NCBI RefSeq assembly: GCF_003014695.1
Contig: NZ_PYAS01000020.1
Coordinates: 1 to 64,000, forward strand
Direction: 5' to 3'
DNA from: Dyadobacter jiangsuensis
GTDB taxonomy: Bacteria > Bacteroidota > Bacteroidia > Cytophagales > Spirosomataceae
Length of the DNA stretch: 64,000 bases
The notes beneath the pieces are model-generated. The model worked only from the letters and a program-made list of their open reading frames with translations. It was not told where the DNA came from and made no database searches. Each line of letters begins with the position of its first letter. Position 1 is the first letter of the stretch. Position numbers and translations under genes: made by a program. Below, one piece after another: positions 1 to 7,255 of the stretch.

Positions 1-95
1 CCGCTACTTTACCGCCAGCTTAGTGGCGTACTTTGCCCAGGAATAAATGGCGTACTTTCGGAGGAATCGTGGCGTACTTTGGAGAGGAATATCCA
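1..95. mobile_element. IS21-like terminal repeat cluster (element end)
   Basis: Three direct copies of a 22-24 bp unit, TGGCGTACTTT followed by a variable 3-5 bp and AGGAAT, start at 24, 48 and 70. A degenerate partial copy lies at about 3-15. Multiple short direct repeats at the termini are typical of IS21-family elements, and the last unit ends in CA at about 95. No transposase is inside the window, so the body, if present, lies to the left. The family assignment comes from memory of the repeat style and not from a match. Confidence 0.45.
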
Positions 96-381
96 TTCCT
101 TCAATTATCAGCAGTCCAACTACCGGACCTCACATCTGACATTATACAACGACCATTCGAAATCCAGATTGTGCTTTCGTGGGTTGTCCTTGAGCCCAAA
201 TTTTCCCATTTCTCAGTGCAGGCACGCCCGATAGAGTACATAAAAACCCCCGAACAAATTGTCCATACAGGCCAATAGAGTAAATCTATAAACTTCCCAA
301 TGACCAAGGACCGGAAGTCGTTCCGAGGGACGGTGGAACACTATCATAATGGGAAGCAAGAAAGAACGAGAAATTGAATCC
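96..381. other. intergenic, no supported gene
   Basis: Short open frames exist on both strands (81 and 68 codons). Neither shows a recognisable domain, a plausible upstream signal or natural composition. I see no gene here; it may be decayed sequence beside the IS end. Confidence 0.4.
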
Positions 382-397
382 TACTAAAACATTAGTA
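382..397. promoter_or_regulatory. BlaI-type operator 1
   Basis: TACTAAAACATTAGTA is a near-perfect inverted repeat (TACTAA arms) that matches 15 of 16 positions of the second site 25 bp downstream. TACTA/TAGTA palindromes are the usual operator form for BlaI/MecI-family repressors. It lies upstream of the blaI-like gene, implying autoregulation. Confidence 0.65.
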
Positions 398-421
398 AAA
401 AAACTAACCACTTAGCTTGTA

Positions 422-437
422 TACTAAATTTTTAGTA
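422..437. promoter_or_regulatory. BlaI-type operator 2
   Basis: TACTAAATTTTTAGTA has perfect 7-base arms around a 2-base centre and lies 38 bp upstream of the repressor start. Its centre is 40 bp from the centre of operator 1, about four helical turns, so both dimers could bind the same DNA face. Confidence 0.7.
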
Positions 438-474
438 GTTTACTTGCGCCCATCATCAGTCATTAATCCAGAAT

Positions 475-849
475 ATGGAACCTCGTTCACTTACTAGGGC
501 CGAAGCAGAAATCATGAAAATTCTCTGGCAATTGGGTAAAGCATTCATCAAAGATATCCTCGCGCAAATGGATGAACCCAGGCCCGCATATACTACTGTG
601 GCGACCTTCGTGCGAATACTGGAAAAAAAGGGCATCGTTGCCCATAAGACGTATGGCAACACGCACGAATTTTACCCGCTAATCAGCGAGCAGGAGTACC
701 GCAAATATGAAGTTCAGCAACTTGTCGAAAATTACTTTGACAATTCTGTGACTAACCTGGTCTCTTTCTTCATGAAAGACGATAATTTAAAGAAGAGTGA
801 CCTTGACGATTTGGCCGCATTTATCGAGAAAAATAAAAGCAAAAAATAA
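475..849 (+). CDS. BlaI/MecI/CopY-family transcriptional repressor
   Basis: 124-residue winged-helix repressor. The N-terminal two thirds carry the family pattern: LTRAEAEIMKILWQLG (helix 1), the AYTTVATFVRILEKKG recognition helix and a short wing, followed by a C-terminal dimerisation part. In the family it represses its own operon until the partner membrane protease BlaR1/MecR1 is triggered and cleaves it. The next gene, 12 bp downstream, is that protease. Two TACTA...TAGTA palindromes lie directly upstream. No beta-lactamase gene is adjacent, so the controlled output may be envelope stress and not drug resistance. Family call is firm; regulon is inference. Confidence 0.9.
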   Translation: MEPRSLTRAEAEIMKILWQLGKAFIKDILAQMDEPRPAYTTVATFVRILEKKGIVAHKTYGNTHEFYPLISEQEYRKYEVQQLVENYFDNSVTNLVSFFMKDDNLKKSDLDDLAAFIEKNKSKK

Positions 850-861
850 CCATCCTGAAAT

Positions 862-2601
862 ATGGAAGCACTTCCCTATCTACTGAAAGTCAATATCTGC
901 TGGGTAGTATTCTATGGGTGCTACTGGCTGCTATTCCGGAAGCATACCTTTTTTATGCTCAACCGTGCCTATTTACTTTTTTCATTGATCGTCAGCTTTA
1001 TAATTCCCGCTCTTGAATTGCAGCAAACGGTCAGCGTCGTTGAAAGTGCGGGAGCTGCGGTAATCGCAACCGGCACAGTGATAGTTGGGGAAGTAACCCC
1101 TAACACAAATTATACAGCATATTTGCTACTCGCATGTTATTGTGCCGGAGCGATTTCAATGGCTATTGCTCTGATCAAAGCTATTTTACAAGTATGTCAA
1201 ATCGTACGAAGCGGGATCTCGGTTCCCATGCAGGAGTACCAACTGGTGATAAGTCAGCGCCAATATGCCCGGAGCGGATCGTTTTCATTTCTGAAATGGA
1301 TGATTATTTCCAATGATGACTACGAACAAAACTTTGAACCCATTTTTACGCATGAAATGGTGCACATCAGGCAATGGCATACGCTCGATATTCTTCTGAT
1401 TGAAATCTTAAAGGTGCTATTTTGGTTCAATCCGGCCCTCTGGCTCTACAAACGCGCATTGCAGGATACCCATGAGTTTCTAGCTGACGAACAGGCTACC
1501 GACAGAGATAATTATGCTACCTTTCTGCTTACATACGCAAAAGGTGCTATTTCCTCTTCGGTAACCAACCAATTCTTCAACGCATCGCTACTTAAAAGGC
1601 GCATTCATATGATATACAGGAACCGGACAGCCGCCTGGCTAAGGGGCAAGTACCTCCTGTTACTGCCGGTGCTCGCATTAGCAGTAGTTCTGATGGCTGC
1701 CAGAAAGTATGTCTCCGAAGAAAGGAACACCGAAACCAAAAATAAATATGGCACCGGTTTGATATCGGTTAAGGGAATTGTAACTGATGAATCAGGATTG
1801 CCTGTGACCAATGCTGCAATCACTTTCTCTGGTACCTATGAAAGTACGGTAACCAATACGACCGGCAACTTCGAGGTCAATAATATCCCTCGAGGGTCAA
1901 CAATCACAGTGATACATGACGATTTCTTGCGCTACACTCAAAAAATCCGCAAGCCGAACGCCGAATACCATATTCGCCTAAAAAGCAATGCAAAGCAACT
2001 TTTGACGAAACAAGAAAGAAGTGCAGCCAAACGAATGCTTGCCGGTAATGAATCGTCCCGCATTCCACTGGACCGTTGGCCAGGACTTCCTGGTAGGAGC
2101 AATTTTATCGCCATGACGCTAAAATATCCGGAGCAGGCCATACTTGATGGTGTTGAAGGGCATGTCTCGGTATCTTTCCATATTGATACAGCTGGAATTG
2201 TAAGCGATGCTAAAATAGAAAAAGGCGTTAGGAAAGATCTGGATAATGAAGCTTTACGAATCGTTCGCATGATGCCAAGATGGCGACCCGCTGAAAAAAA
2301 CTTCAAACCCGTGGCGGTTCGCTATACGATGAATATCGCCTTCAACATTGCAGTCGATACGTTACCGCTTGCCGTGCGGCAGACAGCGCCACCAGGATTT
2401 TGGGGAAATAGATCCATTTATTCGCCCGCGAAAACCGGCCCGATTGGTGACAAACTCGTCAGGGAGCTTTTCGAGAAGAGCGTCCTTGACCTTCGTGACA
2501 GCACTCCTCCGACGACAAAATTGCAAAGATTCCGAATCGCGATGTATCGCCCACTGCCGGGGAAAATGGTCGATATGAGAATTAAACTACCAAAAAAATG
2601 A
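862..2601 (+). CDS. BlaR1-like M56 metalloprotease with TonB C-terminal domain
   Basis: 579-residue integral membrane sensor protease. N-terminal hydrophobic helices (about 5-60 and 85-110) precede the zinc site HEMVH (164-168) and the downstream acidic HEFLADE segment (204-210), as in M56 peptidases. A further membrane helix lies at about 268-281. The C-terminal half is unlike classical BlaR1: there is no penicillin-binding sensor. Instead a carboxypeptidase-regulatory-like beta domain (about 294-375) is followed by a TonB-type C-terminal domain (about 415-500, YPEQAILDGVEGHVSVSF). This layout is common in Bacteroidota. It probably senses an envelope signal and cleaves the upstream BlaI-like repressor. 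It overlaps the next gene by 4 bp, indicating translational coupling. Confidence 0.85.
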   Translation: MEALPYLLKVNICWVVFYGCYWLLFRKHTFFMLNRAYLLFSLIVSFIIPALELQQTVSVVESAGAAVIATGTVIVGEVTPNTNYTAYLLLACYCAGAISMAIALIKAILQVCQIVRSGISVPMQEYQLVISQRQYARSGSFSFLKWMIISNDDYEQNFEPIFTHEMVHIRQWHTLDILLIEILKVLFWFNPALWLYKRALQDTHEFLADEQATDRDNYATFLLTYAKGAISSSVTNQFFNASLLKRRIHMIYRNRTAAWLRGKYLLLLPVLALAVVLMAARKYVSEERNTETKNKYGTGLISVKGIVTDESGLPVTNAAITFSGTYESTVTNTTGNFEVNNIPRGSTITVIHDDFLRYTQKIRKPNAEYHIRLKSNAKQLLTKQERSAAKRMLAGNESSRIPLDRWPGLPGRSNFIAMTLKYPEQAILDGVEGHVSVSFHIDTAGIVSDAKIEKGVRKDLDNEALRIVRMMPRWRPAEKNFKPVAVRYTMNIAFNIAVDTLPLAVRQTAPPGFWGNRSIYSPAKTGPIGDKLVRELFEKSVLDLRDSTPPTTKLQRFRIAMYRPLPGKMVDMRIKLPKK

Positions 2602-3179
2602 CGCGCATCCTGCTGTACATATCGGCAATAACATCGCTAGCGTCCACAAGAGCACTAGGTCAAAACATTAAGATCGCAACAGTTGACCTCGAATATGTGT
2701 ACGCTAATCTTCCGTCGTACAAAAAACTGATGACCGAGATCGATAGCTCATCTTCAAGATATCAGGTACTCCAAAAAGAAAAATTGGCAGCTTACCAGCA
2801 AAAATTGCAAGCTTATCAGAATTTAGGGAAACAGACGCCAGAACCCGTTTTGAAGGACAAAGCGACCGAGCTAGAAACGCTTCAAGCCTCTATGCAGGAA
2901 TTTCAGGCTAATGCAGAAAATGACCTGCGCATGAAATATGCGAGCAAGTTTCCCGAGATTGAGAAGACGGTTAAAGCTGCAATCGCTGAATGCGCTAAGG
3001 AGCTTCACGTGACTTACGTTGCCAGAAATTATCCAAACTACAATGCCGGCGAATCAGCGCCCCTAGTACTATATTCGAATGATCTACAAACCGATCTAAC
3101 AGATCAAATTCTAAGTAAACTGGGAGTTCCGAATCATACTGAAAAAGGTAAGAATAGGAAAAATGGAATAATCAGGTAA
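2598..3179 (+). CDS. OmpH/Skp-family periplasmic protein
   Basis: 193 residues with an N-terminal signal peptide (about 1-21, ending ALGQ). Next come the OmpH start motif IKIATVDLEYVYANLP and a long charged, glutamine-rich helical stretch (about 45-115), likely the coiled-coil tentacle of Skp-like chaperones. Skp proteins form trimers that hold unfolded outer-membrane proteins in the periplasm. The gene starts inside the stop of the M56 protease gene (ATGA overlap). It is therefore the third gene of the blaI-blaR1 operon, which suggests an envelope-stress output. The C-terminal basic tail (KGKNRKNGIIR) is unusual. Confidence 0.7.
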   Translation: MTRILLYISAITSLASTRALGQNIKIATVDLEYVYANLPSYKKLMTEIDSSSSRYQVLQKEKLAAYQQKLQAYQNLGKQTPEPVLKDKATELETLQASMQEFQANAENDLRMKYASKFPEIEKTVKAAIAECAKELHVTYVARNYPNYNAGESAPLVLYSNDLQTDLTDQILSKLGVPNHTEKGKNRKNGIIR

Positions 3180-3557
3180 TTCCCGCTTTCGACAGCACAA
3201 ATAAGAGAGCCAACCATTCATCAGTCATTGGCTAAGTTGCATTTAAACGCGTGCACTTCGTAATTTATGAACTAAACAACCCTGCTTAGACCCTCCGATT
3301 GCACTTTATACACATACCAGCATAGTACGCTTAAACCACCGTATTTTCGTACGCTCTTAGTTCCAACACTCAACTTTGCATCTCGTTTTCAGGCATTTAA
3401 CTCAGATATTGATTCTAGATCATCAAGAAAATGGTTCGACATTTGTTCCGTTGCGGGTACGGTAGCCCTTCAACGCAAGTTGAGGGGCTTTTTTTGTGCC
3501 TAACACGACAACTGTTGCCGTTTATCTTGTAAAAAGGCCACAAGCCGGCATTCTGAT
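3180..3557. other. intergenic region with repeat copy and terminator
   Basis: No gene seen. It holds the first copy of a dispersed repeat (3416-3502) whose distal half is a terminator hairpin, then a promoter-like box just upstream of the AraC-family gene. Confidence 0.5.
3416..3502 (+). repeat. dispersed intergenic repeat, copy 1
   Basis: About 86 bp, closely matching 6502-6589. Shared blocks are TAGATCATC, GGTTCGACATTTGT, a small CCG-rich hairpin, GCGGTAGCCC (GTACGGTAGCCC here) and a strong stem-loop with GAGGGGCT and a T run. The 3' part is a Rho-independent-type terminator (about 3463-3496). The conserved sequence ahead of it goes beyond what a terminator needs, so it may be a small RNA 3' end or a mobile intergenic repeat. 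Confidence 0.6.
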
Positions 3558-3565
3558 TACTTTTG
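3558..3565 (+). promoter_or_regulatory. -7 box TACTTTTG upstream of AraC gene
   Basis: Matches the Bacteroidota -7 consensus TAnnTTTG. It ends only 4 bp before the ATG at 3570, so if used the transcript would be leaderless. No TTTG element at the usual 19-21 bp upstream spacing was found, which weakens the call. Confidence 0.35.
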
Positions 3566-3569
3566 TGGC

Positions 3570-4466
3570 ATGAAAGTATTCGACGATCTCACCCCATATA
3601 ACAAATACCTGAACCTATCTAACCCGATGCATCCGTTGATGGACAGCCGGATTTGCAAACAGGCCATCCCCAGTTTTCCAGCTCAAAGCGCCGAGATCCA
3701 GGTAAATCTTTTTAAGATAGCATTTAAAAAGAATTTTTCGGGTGATATCAGATATGGCAGCGGCAAGTACAAGACTGAAAACGGTGTGATGCTCTTCAGC
3801 GAACCGGGCCAAGTCGTTTCATGGGACACACTGACTTTTTGGGACGGTTACGCTTTTGTTTTTCATCCCGATCTGATCAAAAGAAATCCGATCGCTGCCC
3901 GGATCAGTCGTTACAAATATTTCAGCTATGAAATTGATGACGCGTTGTTTCTGACCCCAGAGGAGGAAGAGACCATTACCTGGCTTTTTACCAGGATTCA
4001 TACGGAACTGCTCAACAACAAAGCCGATGCTAATATAGAGGTGGTTCTTTCATTGCTGAATGTGGTACTCACTTACGCGGAAATCTATTATGAAAGGCAA
4101 TTTCGTGATCGCCAAAGCCCTTCGCGATCGATCATTTCCAAAGTAAAACAGCTTCTGCAACAGCATTACAACAACTTTTCCAAGCCTGTAAGCGGGGTAC
4201 CAACCGTATCCGCATTAGCCTCAAAGCTCAACCTTTCGCCTAATTACCTCACTGACCTGGTACGGCAGGAAACAGGGAAAAACACCATTGCACTGATCCA
4301 TGAATATGTGATAGAGCAGGCGGAAATTCTGCTAACCCAAACCGATATGAATGTACAGGACGTGGCGTATCAGCTGGGTTTTGACAATACCCCCTACTTC
4401 TCTCGTCTCTTCAAAAAAATAAAAGGCAAATCGCCGGTTGAAATCAGAAATCAGGGAAAAGTGTAA
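3570..4466 (+). CDS. AraC-family transcriptional regulator
   Basis: 298 residues. The N-terminal half resembles a cupin-type ligand-sensing domain (about 40-130). The C-terminal 100 residues contain two helix-turn-helix motifs: SALASKLNLSPNYLTDLVR, and DVAYQLGFDNTPYFSRLFKK, the classical AraC signature. It is codirectional with an enoyl-CoA hydratase-like and an oxidoreductase gene starting 93 bp downstream. It may control them; that is inference from position. The ligand is unknown. Confidence 0.9.
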   Translation: MKVFDDLTPYNKYLNLSNPMHPLMDSRICKQAIPSFPAQSAEIQVNLFKIAFKKNFSGDIRYGSGKYKTENGVMLFSEPGQVVSWDTLTFWDGYAFVFHPDLIKRNPIAARISRYKYFSYEIDDALFLTPEEEETITWLFTRIHTELLNNKADANIEVVLSLLNVVLTYAEIYYERQFRDRQSPSRSIISKVKQLLQQHYNNFSKPVSGVPTVSALASKLNLSPNYLTDLVRQETGKNTIALIHEYVIEQAEILLTQTDMNVQDVAYQLGFDNTPYFSRLFKKIKGKSPVEIRNQGKV

Positions 4467-4558
4467 GGATCTCCTTGGTTTGTGTTGGCTGGCTGAAAGT
4501 GTCGGTTTATAGTTTTGAGCATTCTAAATATTTGCTCCATAACTATTCAAACACAAAC

Positions 4559-5377
4559 ATGATTTTCAAAACCGACAAGATCAGCGAGGGCTATTGGAAA
4601 GTCACTTTCGACAATCCGCCGATCAATATGTTTGATACCGAGTTCTCCAAACAGCTGATGGTACTATTGGATGAAATGGAGGCTAACGACAACCTGAAAG
4701 TGGTCGTCTTTGAAAGTGCTAACCCTGACTTTTTTGTGGCCCATGTCGAGCTGCTCAATGTAAATGACTTCCCCAAGGGTATGGGTAAAACCGGCCTGTC
4801 AATTGCCTGGCCGGATATGGCCAAGCGTCTGGAGCAAGCCAGCTTCGTAAGTATCGCAGCCATTCGCGGAAGAGCGCGGGGACTGGGAAGCGAGTTCGCT
4901 CAGGCATTCGATATACGTTTCGCCAGCAAGGAAAAGGCCCTCCTCGCGCAAGTCGAGATAGGCATCGGTTCATTTCCAGGCGGCGGCGGATTGGAGCGTT
5001 TGCATCTGTTGACAGGCAAGGCCCGGGCGCTCGAAATTATTTTGAGCGGACAGGATTATGATGCCGAAACAGCAGCAGCCTATGGTTGGGTAAACAGGGC
5101 TATTCCGGACGCAGAGCTGGATTCATTCGTTGAGCAGTTTGCGAAAAGGATTGCCTCATTCGATCAAAAAGCAATTGCCTCAATCAAATCCATTATGAAT
5201 GAAAGAGCAACCCTTCCCAAAAACGAAGATATCACTGATACGCAGGTCAAATTTTTCGCATCCCTGGAATGGCCTGAAGCCCGCCGGCGAATCAAAAATC
5301 TGTTGGGCAAAGGCTTGCAACAAAATGGAGATCTCGAACTTAATCTGGGTGAGCACATCTTCCAAAGTGACATTTGA
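4559..5377 (+). CDS. enoyl-CoA hydratase/isomerase family protein
   Basis: 272 residues from the ATG at 4559. An upstream TTG extension to 4475 in the same frame lacks homology and is rejected. Crotonase fold: VTFDNPPINMFDTEF near the N terminus, an oxyanion-hole segment FVSIAAIRGRARGLGSEFA, then the VEIGIGSFPGGGGLERL block. The family binds acyl-CoA thioesters and hydrates or isomerises them. The usual second catalytic Glu region is replaced by a Gly-rich stretch, so exact chemistry is uncertain. The atypical C-terminal region contains SLEWPEARRRIKNLL. The next gene starts 34 bp downstream in the same direction, likely co-transcribed. Confidence 0.8.
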   Translation: MIFKTDKISEGYWKVTFDNPPINMFDTEFSKQLMVLLDEMEANDNLKVVVFESANPDFFVAHVELLNVNDFPKGMGKTGLSIAWPDMAKRLEQASFVSIAAIRGRARGLGSEFAQAFDIRFASKEKALLAQVEIGIGSFPGGGGLERLHLLTGKARALEIILSGQDYDAETAAAYGWVNRAIPDAELDSFVEQFAKRIASFDQKAIASIKSIMNERATLPKNEDITDTQVKFFASLEWPEARRRIKNLLGKGLQQNGDLELNLGEHIFQSDI

Positions 5378-5411
5378 AAGCTCACAACACTTACAAAGCT
5401 GACTAAAAACA

Positions 5412-6347
5412 ATGAAGGCAATAATATTAAACGGGCCCGGCGGCGTCGACCAGTTGGAGCTTGTTGACATCGCAATTCCCGAAATTAAGACTGGCGAAGT
5501 ATTGGTCAAAGTGAAAGCAATCAGTGTCAACCCCGTCGATACAAAAGTGCGCGAAGGCAAAGGGATATACGCTGCTTTGAAGGACACATTACCAATTATT
5601 CTCGGTTGGGACATTGCGGGAGTCGTGCAGGAAAGCCAGAGTGAATTATTCAAACCCGGAGACGAAGTTTTTGGCATGGTCAATTTTCCAGGCCATGGAA
5701 AGGCCTACGCCGAGTATGTTGCTGCGCCCGCGACTCAGCTGGCCATCAAACCGGCCAATGTTTCATTTGAAGAAGCGGCGGCATCGACCCTTGTCGCGCT
5801 GACTGCCTGGCAGGCGTTCGTATCAAACGGTAAAGTGCAGCGCGGCCAAAACGTATTAATTCACGCTGCCGCGGGCGGAGTTGGCCACGTGGCAGTACAG
5901 CTGGCAAAATACCTGGGCGCCAATGTTACCGGTACATCCTCACACAGCAATCAGGACTTTGTGATGAGCTTGGGAGTCGACAGGCATATCGATTATCATG
6001 GTTACGATTGGCTGATCCAGAGGCGCGAATATGACTTCGTTTTGGATACCATTGGCGGAGTTAACATCGAGCACTCTATCGCAGTAACCAAAGAAGGAGG
6101 AACAGTCATCAGCATTCCAACCGGGCTAAATGACCAGGTGACCGAAAAAGCAAATGAGATGCGAGTAAACGCTTACTTCATTTTGGTGAAGTCTGATGGA
6201 GATGATATGAGGCAAATAGCTTCGCTTCTGGAAAAAGGTGTGATTAAGCCCCACGTGTCTCACATATTTAACTTTTCTGAAATGCCCCAGGCACACTTGC
6301 AGATCGAAACGGGAAGGACTATCGGCAAAGTCGTTGTCGCATTGTAA
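5412..6347 (+). CDS. NADP-dependent quinone oxidoreductase-type alcohol dehydrogenase
   Basis: 311-residue medium-chain dehydrogenase/reductase of the zinc-independent quinone oxidoreductase type. N-terminal GroES-like domain (about 25-120, with VNPVDTKVREG and ILGWDIAGVV) and a Rossmann domain with the nucleotide-binding HAAAGGVGHVAVQLAK (about 151-166). Cys ligands for structural zinc are absent. The family reduces quinones or enones using NADPH. Probably in a two-gene unit with the crotonase upstream; a detoxification or reductive role is inference. Confidence 0.85.
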   Translation: MKAIILNGPGGVDQLELVDIAIPEIKTGEVLVKVKAISVNPVDTKVREGKGIYAALKDTLPIILGWDIAGVVQESQSELFKPGDEVFGMVNFPGHGKAYAEYVAAPATQLAIKPANVSFEEAAASTLVALTAWQAFVSNGKVQRGQNVLIHAAAGGVGHVAVQLAKYLGANVTGTSSHSNQDFVMSLGVDRHIDYHGYDWLIQRREYDFVLDTIGGVNIEHSIAVTKEGGTVISIPTGLNDQVTEKANEMRVNAYFILVKSDGDDMRQIASLLEKGVIKPHVSHIFNFSEMPQAHLQIETGRTIGKVVVAL

Positions 6348-6389
6348 ACCTATTATTATACTGATGAAATTTCAGGGGCCCTCATTGCG

Positions 6390-6415
6390 CAGGGTACCAT
6401 TCATTTGGTACTCTG
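6390..6415. terminator. inverted repeat downstream of oxidoreductase gene
   Basis: CAGGGTACC ... GGTACTCTG forms an 8-of-9 bp stem with an 8-base loop, 43 bp after the stop codon. There is no strong T run, so it is a weak terminator or an RNA 3' structure. Confidence 0.35.
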
Positions 6416-6501
6416 TTCAATGATGAGATTATCGTACTCCAAAAGCAAGCCACAAGCAAATAAACACCTCTCTGTTAGCCACCTATCTGCAACACAAATT
6501 T

Positions 6502-6589
6502 TAGATCATCGAGAAACCGGTTCGACATTTGTCCCGTTTCGGGTGCGGTAGCCCCTCAACTTGCGCTGAGGGGCTCCTTTTTGTGCTTA
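6502..6589 (+). repeat. dispersed intergenic repeat, copy 2
   Basis: Second copy of the element at 3416-3502, about 88 bp, with the same order of blocks: TAGATCATC, GGTTCGACATTTGT, CCCGTTTCGGG hairpin, GCGGTAGCCCCTCAA, terminator stem and TTTTTGTGC. The distal stem-loop is at about 6549-6575. Compensating differences within the stem (CAACGCAAGTTGAGG against CAACTTGCGCTGAGG) keep the hairpin foldable. Confidence 0.6.
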
Positions 6590-6811
6590 GGAGTATTCCA
6601 AAACACCATTTTTGAATATTTGACGGTTGATTTGGTGTTCGACTATCCCGTCAAACACCTTCCCGACTTACAATTCAACTTTGACCCAATAGCGTTACAA
6701 TTGCATTGGCAGTTCATGGAGAGAGGAAGAAGGTTTTAGTTTGTATCTTGCTCGCAAACTATCACGTTATCTTTGGCGTGTAGTGCTGGCAGGCATTTTA
6801 ACCACAACGCA
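6590..6811. other. intergenic, nothing further identified
   Basis: AT-rich sequence between repeat copy 2 and a small membrane-protein gene. No convincing -33/-7 pair or structured RNA recognised. Confidence 0.3.
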
Positions 6812-7138
6812 ATGAAGGAATCGATCAGCAAAAAGGCATTTATTCCTGTGGGGATACTTCTCAGTTTGGGCGTACTATTGAGCTTCATTTTATGGTTAAA
6901 ACTAAGTCTAACGAACGAGATCAATTTTGAAACCGCCAGGCAGTTGTATTTATCAAATTACCCGCCATTTTTAAGAAACGCCCGTGTTCTGACTACTTTG
7001 CACATAGGTATGAACGTATTGGCAATCACCTGCTTGCTACGGGTCTCACTTTCTTCACCTAAACTCACTACACTGATAAGATTCTTCGTAATTCTCAACC
7101 TTGTGATGATGATATGGCAGATATTCAGCTTAATGTAG
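6812..7138 (+). CDS. small integral membrane protein, unknown function
   Basis: 108 residues from the ATG at 6812; an upstream TTG-type extension to 6773 is less plausible. Three hydrophobic segments can be seen at about 10-28 (IPVGILLSLGVLLSFILWL), 60-79 and 84-106. The loop between the first two (NEINFETARQLYLSNYPPF) would face one side of the membrane. I do not recognise the family. It stands alone between repeat copy 2 and a bidirectional terminator. Confidence 0.55.
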   Translation: MKESISKKAFIPVGILLSLGVLLSFILWLKLSLTNEINFETARQLYLSNYPPFLRNARVLTTLHIGMNVLAITCLLRVSLSSPKLTTLIRFFVILNLVMMIWQIFSLM

Positions 7139-7195
7139 AATCCAGGAAATCTTTTTGATCAAATCCGGATCATATCATAAAATTCCTAAATAGCC

Positions 7196-7234
7196 AAAAA
7201 GCCCCTCGGCATAAGTTGAGGGGCTTTTTTGTGC
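7196..7234. terminator. bidirectional terminator (third GAGGGGCTTTTTT hairpin)
   Basis: AAAAAGCCCCTC, 10-base loop, GAGGGGCTTTTTT, flanked by GTGC as in the two dispersed repeats but without their upstream conserved part. It lies between convergent genes ending at 7138 and 7256, with A/T runs on both sides. Confidence 0.8.
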
Positions 7235-7255
7235 ATAATTCGTTTCAAATAGCTA

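Noticed and set aside
33..278. 81-codon plus-strand ORF
   Set aside because: It begins inside the IS21-like repeat cluster, has no recognisable domain and lacks a promoter-like signal.
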